A stretch of DNA of 64,000 nucleotides from assembly GCF_004143485.2 (NCBI RefSeq), contig NZ_ML974130.1, positions 170,917 to 234,916 on the forward strand, in the 5' to 3' direction. Of the stretch, positions 36,396-44,639 are shown in pieces. Source of the DNA: Halorussus amylolyticus (GTDB lineage Archaea > Halobacteriota > Halobacteria > Halobacteriales > Haladaptataceae). Made by a program: the position numbers and the translations under genes. Position 1 is the stretch's first letter. Every line of letters begins with the position of its first letter. The notes beneath the pieces are model-generated. The model saw nothing but the letters and a program-made list of their open reading frames with translations, was not told the origin of the DNA and did not search any database.

Positions 36396-38480
36396 ATGAA
36401 CCGTCGGGGAGCGAGTCGGCGACAGTTCCTCCTCGGAGCGGCGGGTGGGTCAGGCTTGCTCACGACCCCCGCCGCGAGCGTCCCCGGAATCCGAACCGAC
36501 CACGCGATTCGCTGGACGTTCGACGCCGGGACCAATACGACGGTGTATCCGCCCCACAGAGCCGATGGTCGGGTTTTCACGGTCGGGCGCGAGCGCGGGT
36601 CGAACGAACTCCCGACCCACGCGGTGTACGCGCTCGACGAGCGCTCGGGCAACGTGCTGTGGGAGCGGACGGTGGACGACCGCCCGATAGTCCCCCAAGT
36701 CGCCGACGGCGTCGTCTACCTCGACGGCAACGACTGGCTTCGGGCGCTCGACGCGACCGACGGGAGCCAGCAGTGGCGACGCGAGCAAGAACGCGGCAGG
36801 TCGAACACCGTCGTCGCCGACGACGCGGTGTTCAGCGTCGGCCGTCGGGCGGTGTCGGCGCTCGACCCCGACACCGGCGAACCCCGGTGGACGGCAGACG
36901 TGGCGGGCGGCGACGTGGTCACTGCGCCCGTCCTCGACAGCGAGCGCATCTACGTCGGCGGACGCGACGGAATATCGGCGCTCGACCGCGACGGCGGCGA
37001 CGAGCGCTGGCGCGCCTCGATTCGGGGCGACCTCCAAAGCCTCGCGGTCCGAAACGGCGTCGTCGTCGGCGTGTCGGCCGAACGCGTCCGCGGGGTCGGC
37101 GCGACCGACGGGTCGAGACGCTGGACGGCGCGGCTCGACGCCACGAACGTGGCACCCGCGACCACCGTAATCGGCGACGACGCGGTGTACGTCTGGGGCG
37201 ACCCCGCGGTCGCAATCGACATCGGCACCGGCGAGACGCGCTGGACGGCCGACTCGGCCGGAACCGGTCTCGAGCCGGTCGCGGAACCCGGAAACCTCCT
37301 CGCGGACGCTGGGGTGTACGCGACGGTCACGGACGGTGAGTTCGTGGCTCGGGACGCCGCGACCGGCCGCGAGCGGTGGCGGTTCGACACCGAGCAAGCC
37401 CACTCCTACTGGGGGGCCGTGACCGACGGTCTGGCCTACGTGGTCGACGAAACCGGAATGCGCGTATTCGACGCCGCGACCGGCCGCGAGCGGTGGGCGC
37501 TCGACAGCGGCGACCCAACCCTCTGGGCCGAGACCGCGGGCGACCTCGCGTTCGCTGGCACGTACGACGGGTCGCTGTACGCAATCGTCCGCCCGTCGCC
37601 GGTCGCCAGCGCGCCGATTGCGACGGTGGGTCGCGCGCTCGCCTCGCCGGTCGGTCTCGGACTCGCGGGGCTCGGCGGCGCGGGCCTGCTCGCCGCGGGC
37701 TATCGCCGACTCGCTCGCGAGAGACCTGCCGACGACGACGCCATCGAATTCGGTCGCCTCGAACGCCTCGGCGGCGGGCCGGTCACCGAGACCCACCTGA
37801 AACGGGTTCGAACGCCGGACGGCCCGGCGCTGGTCGCCGAGACGCGCCTGACCGACGACAGCTACCGGTCGGCGTTCGAGTCGGCGGTCGAGCGGTGGGC
37901 CGACCTCGACGCCGACGGCGTCCTTCCGATTCGGGCGTCCGGGAGCGACCCCTCCCCGTGGTTCGAGACGCCCTACTGCCCGGCGGGGTCGCTGGCCGAC
38001 TCGTGGCCGGTCGGGCACTCGGCGCGAGTCGAGGCGGCGTCGGCGACCGCGCGGGCGCTCCACGCGGCCCACCGCGAGGGCGTCGTCCACGGCCGACTCG
38101 CACCCCGGCACGTCTTCCTCGAAGCGCAGGACGGAACCCCGACCGTCCGGGTCGGCGGGTGGTTCCTCGCGGACGCGCTCGCCGACGCGCGCGGCGATTC
38201 GGACCCCTACGCGCCGCCGGAGACGGAGTCGGCTGATTCCGACACCCGAGACGGCCCCGATATCTCCGGCGACGTGTACCGACTCGGCGCGCTCGCACAC
38301 CACTTGCTCGCGGGCGCGCTCCCGTCGGCCGGGAGCGCGCCCGCGAGCGTCGATAGCTCTCGACTCGATTCTACGGTGGCGACGGTCCTCGCGCGGGCGC
38401 TCGCGCCCGACCCGGCCGACCGGTACGACTCGGCGCTCGCGTTCGACGACCGGTTCCGGTGGGCCGCGCTCGACAGGTAA
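36396..38480 (+). CDS. Tat-exported beta-propeller receptor with intracellular pseudokinase
   Basis: 694 aa. Twin-arginine leader SRRQFLLGAAGG at residues 8-19. About residues 35-390 are PQQ-like blades (DGSQQWRRE, TGEPRWTAD, TGRERWRFD). One membrane helix (SPVGLGLAGLGGAGLLAAGY) lies near 415-434. The C-terminal ~230 residues follow a protein-kinase fold, including ARALHAAHREGVVHGRLAPR and DVYRLGALAHHLLAGALP. The HRD catalytic Asp is missing (HGRLAPRHVFL), and the DFG position reads GGWFLAD, so it is probably a pseudokinase. Topology: sensor outside, kinase-like domain inside. ATG 36396 was chosen by the RR motif. Confidence 0.82.
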   Translation: MNRRGASRRQFLLGAAGGSGLLTTPAASVPGIRTDHAIRWTFDAGTNTTVYPPHRADGRVFTVGRERGSNELPTHAVYALDERSGNVLWERTVDDRPIVPQVADGVVYLDGNDWLRALDATDGSQQWRREQERGRSNTVVADDAVFSVGRRAVSALDPDTGEPRWTADVAGGDVVTAPVLDSERIYVGGRDGISALDRDGGDERWRASIRGDLQSLAVRNGVVVGVSAERVRGVGATDGSRRWTARLDATNVAPATTVIGDDAVYVWGDPAVAIDIGTGETRWTADSAGTGLEPVAEPGNLLADAGVYATVTDGEFVARDAATGRERWRFDTEQAHSYWGAVTDGLAYVVDETGMRVFDAATGRERWALDSGDPTLWAETAGDLAFAGTYDGSLYAIVRPSPVASAPIATVGRALASPVGLGLAGLGGAGLLAAGYRRLARERPADDDAIEFGRLERLGGGPVTETHLKRVRTPDGPALVAETRLTDDSYRSAFESAVERWADLDADGVLPIRASGSDPSPWFETPYCPAGSLADSWPVGHSARVEAASATARALHAAHREGVVHGRLAPRHVFLEAQDGTPTVRVGGWFLADALADARGDSDPYAPPETESADSDTRDGPDISGDVYRLGALAHHLLAGALPSAGSAPASVDSSRLDSTVATVLARALAPDPADRYDSALAFDDRFRWAALDR

Positions 38481-38529
38481 TCGCAAGTTGTGGAACGTCG
38501 CGGTCGTTAGAAGCCGTCGAACGTCACAA

Positions 38530-39120
38530 TCAGAAATCGCCGAGTTGCGACTGTCCGCTCGCGCCGTCGCCAGCTATTGTCGCCGCCTTCTCGATTGCGG
38601 CGTCGAACGTCCCCGCTTGGCTCCGGTCGTAGAGGGTCGCGGCGGGGTGGACGCAGACGAGGACCTCGCGCGCCGCGCCGCCGAGGGTCGCGCGCTCGAC
38701 CGACCCCGCTTCCGACGTGACGGCCACGTCGCGGTCGAGGAGGTGTTCGCTCGGCACCTTCCCGAGCGTCACGATGACGTCGGGGTCCACGAGTTCGATT
38801 TCGGCTTCGAGGTACCCTCGGCAGTGTTCGAGTTCCTCGGCGGTGGGGTCGCGGTTCTCGGGCGGGCGACACCGCACGCAGTTCGTGATTCGCACGTCGG
38901 CGCGGGCGAGTCCCTTCTCGCGGAGTTTGTCGTCGAGTATCGACCCGCTTCGGCCGACGAACGGTTCGCCCTCGGCGTCCTCCTGCTCGCCGGGTCCCTC
39001 GCCGACGAACAGCATGTCGGCGTCCGCCGGGCCGGTGCCGTTGACGATTCGGCTCCTGCTCTCGACGAGGTCGGGACACCGCGTGCAGTCGGTGACTTCG
39101 AGACCGTCCATGTTGTCCAT
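38530..39120 (-). CDS. udg: Type-4 iron-sulfur uracil-DNA glycosylase
   Basis: Base-excision enzyme removing uracil from DNA. 196 aa from ATG 39120. The active-site motif GEGPGEQEDAEGEPFVG and C-terminal HPAATLYDR match family 4. The cluster cysteines are CTRCPDL at the N-terminus and CVRCRPPENRDPTAEELEHC in the middle. CTTAATAC 21-28 bases upstream of the ATG (minus strand) is a good leaderless TATA box. Confidence 0.92.
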   Translation of the reverse strand: MDNMDGLEVTDCTRCPDLVESRSRIVNGTGPADADMLFVGEGPGEQEDAEGEPFVGRSGSILDDKLREKGLARADVRITNCVRCRPPENRDPTAEELEHCRGYLEAEIELVDPDVIVTLGKVPSEHLLDRDVAVTSEAGSVERATLGGAAREVLVCVHPAATLYDRSQAGTFDAAIEKAATIAGDGASGQSQLGDF

Positions 39121-39400
39121 ATCGGGTGTTTGCGGGCGGCGTATTAAGAATCGGCGGCCTTCAGTTTGGTGTGTGAATGTGGGAGACGCTGCGGTAGTCG
39201 CAATCAAAACGACCGTTATAGCTAGCTAGTCGTTTTAGCTAGCTACTCCCGGTACCTATGAGAACCGCACCACGCCCTCCCCAACCGACTGCGGTCCTCA
39301 CTTCGTTGCGGTCCTCGTCCCTCGCGCGAGAATCGCGGCCTGCGGCCGCGATTCCGCGCGCCACGATGGGAATGAATCTTTGCATGTCCACTCCTTCTAG
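39121..39400. other. 280-bp intergenic region with twin palindromes and hairpin
   Basis: No gene was found. It contains two copies of the palindrome TAGCTAGCTA (39219-39228 and 39236-39245), and a GAATCGCGGCC-TGC-GGCCGCGATTC hairpin (39330-39354) set in TTCGTTGCGG/CTCGCGCGAG low-complexity sequence. Confidence 0.65.
39219..39245. repeat. Twin TAGCTAGCTA palindromes, 17-bp phase
   Basis: Two exact 10-bp palindromes, 17 bases start to start, each followed by GTCG or CTCC. They lie ~100 bp upstream of the uracil-DNA glycosylase start, and no plus-strand gene follows for 1 kb. They could be a paired protein-binding site. Confidence 0.6.
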
Positions 39401-39961
39401 TCACCCCTCACGCCGAAAGTCGTCCGCGGCCCGCGCCGCGAGTCGGGCGACTCGGAGCGGTTCGGGTCGCCCGCCTTCGGGCGCGAACGCGCGCACGACG
39501 TCTCTCGCCTCGCTCGCCTCGACGCCGACCGAGCGCACGAAAACGGTCTCGTCGTTGATTCGGAGGCGCTCGCGGGGCGGTTGGGCGTCGAAGATGTCGA
39601 GTCGGCCTTCGAGGTCGTCGCCGTCGAATTCGGCGTCGAGCGCCTCGCGGAGACCCGGACTCGCCTCGAACGTAACCGAAATCACCGGCCGATCGATTTC
39701 GGCCGCGAGTCGCCGGAGGTCCACGACGTTGTACCACGCCAGCGCGATGCCAGCGACGAAGACGTATCTCACATCCTCACGGTCGAGGTCTCGAAAAAGG
39801 TCGATTGCGGCGTCGGTGGCGTCGAGACCCCCGACGGTGCAGGTCTCGTAGGCGAAGCCGTCGGCGACTCGGCTCGCCCTGACGACCGCACCGCCGAGCG
39901 TGCTCAGGTGTGTCCCCCGGTACGACTCGGCGAGGCCCAGCGCACGAACGCCGGGTTTCAC
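39401..39961 (-). CDS. UPF0215/DUF99 family protein
   Basis: 186 aa with GTG start at 39961. The sequence KPGVRALGLAESYRGTHLST, VRYVFVAGIALAWYNVVDL and RPVISVTFEASPGL is typical of archaeal UPF0215 (DUF99), a family related to endonuclease V folds. Catalytic activity has not been established from sequence. I chose the GTG because the longer ORF upstream reads as an Arg/Thr-rich shadow. The GTG lies a single base past the TGA of the small DUF5786 gene, so the two are probably coupled. Confidence 0.83.
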   Translation of the reverse strand: MKPGVRALGLAESYRGTHLSTLGGAVVRASRVADGFAYETCTVGGLDATDAAIDLFRDLDREDVRYVFVAGIALAWYNVVDLRRLAAEIDRPVISVTFEASPGLREALDAEFDGDDLEGRLDIFDAQPPRERLRINDETVFVRSVGVEASEARDVVRAFAPEGGRPEPLRVARLAARAADDFRREG

Positions 39962-39962
39962 G

Positions 39963-40151
39963 TCAGGTCTCGTTCTCGTCGTCTTTGATGTCTTGCAGGC
40001 GGTCGAGGAGTTCGTCGTTCGACGCGCCGATTTCGAAGTCCACAGAACCTTCGTGGGAGTTCTCCTCGGTGGAGACGCCGGTGTCGTCGTCGAGGTCGGC
40101 GTCGTACTCCTGATTGTCCTGTTCGGACTCGTCGTAGCTCCCAAATCCCAT
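39963..40151 (-). CDS. DUF5786-type small acidic protein
   Basis: 62 aa, starting MGFGSYDESEQDNQEYDADL, a signature of the haloarchaeal DUF5786 family. Extremely acidic, with a short amphipathic C-terminal helix (NDELLDRLQDIKDDE). Function unknown. It is upstream of and adjacent to the UPF0215 gene on the same strand and divergent from the MBL-fold gene. Confidence 0.8.
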   Translation of the reverse strand: MGFGSYDESEQDNQEYDADLDDDTGVSTEENSHEGSVDFEIGASNDELLDRLQDIKDDENET

Positions 40152-40235
40152 GGCTACTGAACAGTACGACCGCCGTTCACTAAAGCTTCCCGCCCGCCCG
40201 TCAAGCTTTTGAGAGGTGGGGTGAAACAGTCCAGT

Positions 40236-40844
40236 GTGCAAATCCACAACGTGACCGCCGACGCCGAGACGTTCACCTGCAACGCGTATCTCGCGGTCGG
40301 CGACCGGACCGTGTTGGTCGATGCCGGGAGCATGCCGGGCGTCGTGGACGCGGTCCGCGACCACGTCGCGGACATCGACGCCGTCGTGTTGACCCACCAG
40401 CACGGCGACCACGTCGCGGAACTCGACTCGGTCCTCGACGCCTTCGACCCCGAACTGCTGTGCTACGACGACCACCCGCACAGGACCCGAGCGCTCACCG
40501 ACGGCGACACCCTCGAAATCGGCGACGAGACGTTCGAGGCGATTTACTCGCCGGGCCACGCCGACGACCACCTCGCGTTCGTCTCGGAGACGACCATCTT
40601 CAGCGGCGACGTGGTGGTGTACAGCGACGGCGCGTTCGAGGGAGGGAGTTTCGGCCGGACCGACATGCAGGGCCAGTCGCGCGAGCGAGAAATCGAGAGC
40701 ATTCGGACGATTCTGAGCCGACTTCCCGACGGGGTGGAACACATGTACGCCGGACACGGCGACGAATTCCACGGGGACGTGCGCGGAGTAATCGAGCGCG
40801 CCTTAGAGCGCGCCGAGCGCCGCGAACCGAAATATCCGGAGTAA
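40236..40844 (+). CDS. MBL-fold metallo-hydrolase
   Basis: Metallo-beta-lactamase superfamily, glyoxalase II-like, 202 aa from GTG 40236. Metal-binding motif THQHGDH (HxHxDH), then YSPGHADDHLAF, SGDVVV and YAGHGDE supply the other ligands. GTG 40221 and TTG 40209 are alternative starts; I chose 40236 because the fold begins with VQIHNVTADAETFTCNAYLA. Substrate unknown; hydroxyacylglutathione hydrolase is unlikely in haloarchaea, which lack glutathione. Confidence 0.85.
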   Translation: MQIHNVTADAETFTCNAYLAVGDRTVLVDAGSMPGVVDAVRDHVADIDAVVLTHQHGDHVAELDSVLDAFDPELLCYDDHPHRTRALTDGDTLEIGDETFEAIYSPGHADDHLAFVSETTIFSGDVVVYSDGAFEGGSFGRTDMQGQSREREIESIRTILSRLPDGVEHMYAGHGDEFHGDVRGVIERALERAERREPKYPE

Positions 40845-40859
40845 TTGGAGAAGCGAGAG

Positions 40860-41498
40860 TCAGTCAGCAGTGGCAGCAGGCCGATACGCTTCGGCGTACC
40901 GCACGAAGTTCCGCAGAATTTTCAGCCCGGTCTCGCCGCTCTTCTCGGGGTGGAACTGGGTTCCCATCACGTTGCCCGTCTCGTTCGCGGCTATCGCCGC
41001 GAACTCGAAGCCGTAGTCGCAGGTCGCGACTGCGGCGTCGTCGGCAGGAGAGCAGTACGAGTGGACGAAGTAGGCGTAGTCGCCGTCGTCGATGCCGTCG
41101 GCGAGCGGGTGGTCGCGCTCGACGGTGAGTTCGTTCCACCCCATCTGTGGCACCTTCACGTCGCTCAGAAGTCGCTCGACTCGGCCCGGAATCAGGTCGA
41201 GTCCGTCGATGGTCTCGCCCTCGGGCGCGCCCTCCTCGCTCTCGGTGAACATAAGCTGTAGCCCGACGCAGATGCCGAGAATCGGGGTGTCCTCGGCAGC
41301 TTCGAGTAGCACGTCCCGAAACGGCTCCAGATTTCGCATGCACTCCTCGAACGCGCCCACACCGGGCAGGACGAGCGCCTCAGCGTTCGCGATTTCGTCG
41401 GGGTCGTCCGAAACCGAGACGGTCGCGTCGGCACGTTCGAGGCCCCGCCGGAGGCTTCGGAGGTTCCCGACTCCGTAGTCGATGATGGTGACGTTCAT
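40860..41498 (-). CDS. hisH: Imidazole glycerol phosphate synthase, glutaminase subunit (copy 2)
   Basis: Second complete HisH, 212 aa from ATG 41498. NVTIIDYGVGNLRSLRRGLE opens the chain, the nucleophile Cys is in ILGICVGLQLMF, and GTQFHPEKSGETGLKILRNF is nearly identical to copy 1. It lacks the 15-residue N-terminal extension of copy 1. The two share most motifs but differ throughout, so this is an old duplication or transfer rather than a recent copy. Confidence 0.93.
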   Translation of the reverse strand: MNVTIIDYGVGNLRSLRRGLERADATVSVSDDPDEIANAEALVLPGVGAFEECMRNLEPFRDVLLEAAEDTPILGICVGLQLMFTESEEGAPEGETIDGLDLIPGRVERLLSDVKVPQMGWNELTVERDHPLADGIDDGDYAYFVHSYCSPADDAAVATCDYGFEFAAIAANETGNVMGTQFHPEKSGETGLKILRNFVRYAEAYRPAATAD

Positions 41499-41603
41499 AC
41501 GCACTCTCGGGCCGAGAGCCATTTGGCTCTATCCCTCCGCACCATTCTCGCCTTCTCCGTCTTGGGTTTCGCCTTCTCCGTCTCGACTCTCACCGTTTCC
41601 GTC

Positions 41604-42110
41604 TCAGTCCTCGCCCTCCCAGTAGTCCACTGCGTCGGCCTCTCGGAAGTACGCCGAGAAGACTCGCTCCTCGGTCGGACCGCCCGGCGGCGCTCCCGCG
41701 TGGACGCCCACCTTGCCCGAGTCGGGGTAGCCCATCACGTCGGGGTCGTTCATCGTCGAGACCGCGAGATACCGGAGGGGGTCGTCGCCGTCGTTTCGAA
41801 TTCGGTGTGCGCCGTCCTCGCCCGCCGGGAGCGCGACGTAAGTGCCCGGCGAGAGGGTCGTCTCGCCGTCGGGGGTCCGGACCGTACCCGAACCCGAGAG
41901 GACGTACACCGCCTCCTCATTGCCGGTGTGGAAGTGGTAGGGCCACGCCGCCTTGCCGGGCGGGAGTTCGTAGAGGCTACACCCCAACTCCTCGCTCCCG
42001 GCGGCCCGGCCCAACTGCTTGCGGCGGAACTCGGTGTCGCCGCGCTCGGTGGTCGTCCACTCGAAGTCGTCCTCGGAGACGACCCGGGAATCGTCGGAAT
42101 CGGATGCCAT
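41604..42110 (-). CDS. Cupin-domain protein
   Basis: 168 aa. A single cupin beta-barrel with motif 1 as WPYHFHTGNEEAVYVLSGSG (His and Glu metal ligands) and motif 2 near LPAGEDGAHRIRND. The N-terminal ~35 residues (EDDFEWTTTERGDTEFRRKQ) are common in cupins of the mannose-6-phosphate isomerase-like group. Metal-dependent enzyme or sugar-binding protein; substrate not predictable. Confidence 0.85.
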   Translation of the reverse strand: MASDSDDSRVVSEDDFEWTTTERGDTEFRRKQLGRAAGSEELGCSLYELPPGKAAWPYHFHTGNEEAVYVLSGSGTVRTPDGETTLSPGTYVALPAGEDGAHRIRNDGDDPLRYLAVSTMNDPDVMGYPDSGKVGVHAGAPPGGPTEERVFSAYFREADAVDYWEGED

Positions 42111-42179
42111 ACCGGCGCTACGCAGTGAAAACAGAAGTAACTATTCGGAACGAAGCGAGCGCGGAGTCGAAACGCGAAA

Positions 42180-42329
42180 TCAGGCGTTTCGGGGTTCCTT
42201 GCTCTTGGGTCGGAGTTTGCCGTAGCCGCACTTCCGGCAGTTGTCGGCGTTCTTCGGGTTGCGGGCGTTACACCGCATGCAAATCATCTTGTCGAGGGTC
42301 CGGGCTTCCGCCTTCTCGAAACTGGCCAT
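42180..42329 (-). CDS. rpl40e: Large ribosomal subunit protein eL40
   Basis: 49 aa, the full normal length. The zinc-binding cysteines are ICMRC and CRKCGYG, and the basic tail [12 protein letters not shown] is diagnostic for archaeal L40e. It is unusually basic for this proteome, as expected for an rRNA-binding protein. It lies upstream of the cupin gene on the same strand. Confidence 0.95.
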   Translation of the reverse strand: MASFEKAEARTLDKMICMRCNARNPKNADNCRKCGYGKLRPKSKEPRNA

Positions 42330-42388
42330 ACCGCCGATTGGCCGCCACCGCGTTTAAACCTTACCGAGTCGCCGCGTCGCTTCTCAAT

Positions 42389-42910
42389 TTACGACTCCTC
42401 CTCGTCCTCTGCGTTCCCGGCGTCGAGGTACTCCCCCTGAACTTCGACCACCTCGGTCGAGTCCTCGCAGGCGGCGTACCGCCGGAGGGGTTCGGCGTTG
42501 AGTTCGAGGAACGTCTCGCCCCATCGGAACTTGGACAGAATCTCCTCGGCCTGCTCGCGCTCGCCCAGAATCGTGAGCGCCGCGGCGAACGCCTCGACGG
42601 TGTTCAACTGAAACGGCTTGCCGTAGTTGACGGGGTTGGCCGCGACGAGGAACGGGAGCGCGCGGTGGACGCCCGACATCTCGAACATCGCCCGCCCGGC
42701 GGTCTCCCACGAGCAGTCGAGCGCGACGAGCGTGTCGGTCTCGGCGCGGTCGGCCGGTGAGAGCGCCCGCTCGGCGTGGGGATTCAGTACGATTCCGTAG
42801 GGCGTCGCGCGGGCCGAGCGGTGGAGTTCGGCGAGGTCGAAGCGCGCGAGCTTTCGGGCCGTACACTTGTCGGGGTCGTCGTCGCCCTCGTACCGGACGT
42901 GAAGCTTCAC
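42389..42910 (-). CDS. tsr3: 16S rRNA aminocarboxypropyltransferase Tsr3 (DUF367)
   Basis: SAM-dependent enzyme that adds the acp group to a hypermodified uridine/pseudouridine of small-subunit rRNA. 173 aa. Family blocks are [47 protein letters not shown] and [20 protein letters not shown]. The C-terminus is acidic. It precedes rpl40e on the same strand, so both genes of this small cluster serve the ribosome. Confidence 0.93.
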   Translation of the reverse strand: MKLHVRYEGDDDPDKCTARKLARFDLAELHRSARATPYGIVLNPHAERALSPADRAETDTLVALDCSWETAGRAMFEMSGVHRALPFLVAANPVNYGKPFQLNTVEAFAAALTILGEREQAEEILSKFRWGETFLELNAEPLRRYAACEDSTEVVEVQGEYLDAGNAEDEEES

Positions 42911-42998
42911 TGATGGGGAGTAGGTGTATCGGCTTGAAAAGTCGCTCGGAGGGAACGAACGAGAGGTGAGCGCAGGAAAAAGACAGCGAAGAACGGCC

Positions 42999-43185
42999 AG
43001 AAAGCCCCCGGACGCTCGCCGCGAATCGACACGAGAATAGCAATGAAGTTTTAGAAAGCCCCCGGACGCTCGCGGTCGCTGCGGGACATATCCGCGCTCT
43101 CCGCACAGCCCGCGCGGATAGCGGTCCCGCAGACGACCAAGGTAAACGCGAGCGCCCGGCCCCTTTCAGTCCCTCCCGGCGGATG
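42999..43185 (-). repeat. Structured element with GGGACTGAAAGG and paired boxes
   Basis: Read on the minus strand, GGGACTGAAAGGGGCCGGGC is followed by a long imperfect hairpin (inner stem GCGGGAC/GTCCCGC with TATCCGCGC/GCGCGGATA). Next come two exact copies of CGAGCGTCCGGGGGCTTTCT (plus coordinates 43053-43072 and 42999-43018), 54 bp apart. The order matches the element at 6684-6773. It may be a structured RNA or a small mobile repeat. Confidence 0.65.
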
Positions 43186-43407
43186 GTTCTCCGGGCGTAG
43201 CTCCGTGGACTGGTCCACCGGACCGATTTTCCGGTGGACCGGCCGCCCGGCGCGCGCTGGCGCGCCCCCGTGGCGCGCCCAAAGCGCGCGAGGGATGAGT
43301 GAACGACTGAAAGGAGTGAGCGAATCGGTTGGGGAGGCGTGTGGCTGTCGCGGTTGCGGTGCGGTTTCTCCTAGGTACCGTGTAAGTAGTGGTCACGGTT
43401 TCAGTCG

Positions 43408-43455
43408 GACTCACGAACACCCGACAGACTCACGAACACCCGACAGACTCACGAA
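43408..43455. repeat. 19-bp tandem repeat, 2.5 copies
   Basis: The unit GACTCACGAACACCCGACA occurs at 43408-43426 and 43427-43445, with a half copy to 43455. The block is bracketed by ACGGTTT upstream and AAACCGT downstream, so the array sits in the loop of a weak inverted repeat. It lies 55 bases upstream of the next gene's start. Confidence 0.8.
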
Positions 43456-43509
43456 ACCGTTCGATTCAGAATCAGACCAATTTTGTACTCCGACGAAAAC
43501 TACTGTGGT

Positions 43510-44100
43510 GTGCCGCGGTTCGACTACCCCTGTCCCGACTGCCGGACGACGAGCAATCTCCACGGCCCCGACTGCCGTTTCGAGGGCGAGCAGTGGGCCG
43601 ACATCGAGAAGGCCTACACCGATGTCATCGCGGTCCTCTCGGGCGGTCCCCGTGGGGCCGACGACCTCCGAGAGTCGGCCCACGGGACGTGGGACAAACT
43701 CCATCAGGCTGCGTTCGACCGCCTCCAGCGCGAACAGCGCGTGATGGAGACCGGCGACGGCGGACTCCAGCTTCTGACCGCCGAGGAGTACAAAGAACAC
43801 GTCACCGACCCCACCATCGAACCCATCAAGACCGTCGCCGAGAAGGGGTCGGTGCCGGGTGCCCACGACAACGCCGTCTTCGCCATGATAGCGTGGTACG
43901 AGATGGTCGGCCTGTCGTGGGACGAGACCAGAGAGCGCGTCGTGGACTGGCTTCAGAACACCGGGACGTGGACTCGCGGGGGCTTCGAGGAGAGTTCGCC
44001 CGAGGAACTGGTCAATCGCAAGCGCCACGTCTACGAGGCTGGATACGGCTGGAAGGAGAAGGCCGAGGCCGCGAAGGCGGTCATCGACCGGAATCTCTAA
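43510..44100 (+). CDS. Conserved-type hypothetical protein with Cys-rich N-terminus
   Basis: 196 aa from GTG 43510 (a TTG at 43483 would add nine residues). The N-terminus PRFDYPCPDCRTTSNLHGPDC suggests a small zinc site. The rest is helical and acidic (EQWADIEKAYTDVIAVL; AMIAWYEMVGLSWDETRERV). I do not recognise the family. It converges on the toxin-antitoxin pair, overlapping its last codon by four bases. Confidence 0.75.
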   Translation: MPRFDYPCPDCRTTSNLHGPDCRFEGEQWADIEKAYTDVIAVLSGGPRGADDLRESAHGTWDKLHQAAFDRLQREQRVMETGDGGLQLLTAEEYKEHVTDPTIEPIKTVAEKGSVPGAHDNAVFAMIAWYEMVGLSWDETRERVVDWLQNTGTWTRGGFEESSPEELVNRKRHVYEAGYGWKEKAEAAKAVIDRNL

Positions 44101-44639
44101 TCGAGTATTTCCGTAACGCTCTCGACCGGCGACCGATACCCCGCTTCGCGCCACGTTTCGAGCCATTCGTCAGCCACGTCCATCGGAAGTTCGTCGCGCT
44201 CGACACCATCCACAAGAATCCCGACCGAACCGGTGACGGCGACATCGCAGTCTCTCGCGAGTCGTCTCGCGTCGAGGTCGTCGGTCGCGAGTATCCGATT
44301 CGGCCACGTACCACGCAGTGCGTGGGCTTCGCCAACGTCGAGTTTCGACACCGATTCCGGTACGTCCACCGTCGACGGCGGTTCCACGACAGACAGTTCG
44401 TTTGCGGGACCGTCGGGGACGGTCTCGACGTGACTCGCCCGGTCGAGCGCCGACTGAAGGTACTCGTACCCCTCTTTTCGTCCACGTTTTAGCTCTCGTT
44501 CGACGGCGGGGACGGTGACGGGAATCGAGATTGTGCGGACGAGCCACTCCATCGAGCGACTCCGAGCGTAGTTCGAGAGGACGGTCGTATCGAAGAGTAT
44601 CGGCGTCGGTCCCTCACTCGGTTGCTCGTCGGGCGACAT
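44097..44639 (-). CDS. PIN-like ribonuclease toxin
   Basis: 180 aa. A PIN-type fold with the first acidic residue in ILFDTTVLSNYAR, a central LDVGEAHALR and a third acidic cluster in ILATDDLDARRLA; the last region VTGSVGILVDG is typical of DUF3368-like nucleases. It overlaps the upstream small gene by 26 bases. With that UPF0175-like partner it forms a plausible type II toxin-antitoxin pair in which this is the RNase. Residues are intact, so it should be active. Confidence 0.82.
   Translation of the reverse strand: MSPDEQPSEGPTPILFDTTVLSNYARSRSMEWLVRTISIPVTVPAVERELKRGRKEGYEYLQSALDRASHVETVPDGPANELSVVEPPSTVDVPESVSKLDVGEAHALRGTWPNRILATDDLDARRLARDCDVAVTGSVGILVDGVERDELPMDVADEWLETWREAGYRSPVESVTEILD

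Larger units (their letters stand above)
42911..43509. other. 599-bp non-coding region rich in structured repeats
   Basis: No convincing gene. It contains the 42999-43185 element, a GTCCACCGGA/TCCGGTGGAC hairpin (around 43214-43240), GGCGCGCC-type palindromic GC sequence (43245-43290) and a 19-bp tandem repeat (43408-43455). Confidence 0.65.

Noticed and set aside
43190-43245. Possible tRNA around GGGCGTAGCTCCGTGGAC
   Set aside because: It has a D-arm-like TAGCTCCGTGGA string, but no anticodon arm, no GTTCRA T-loop and no acceptor pairing; the hairpin GTCCACCGGA/TCCGGTGGAC replaces it.
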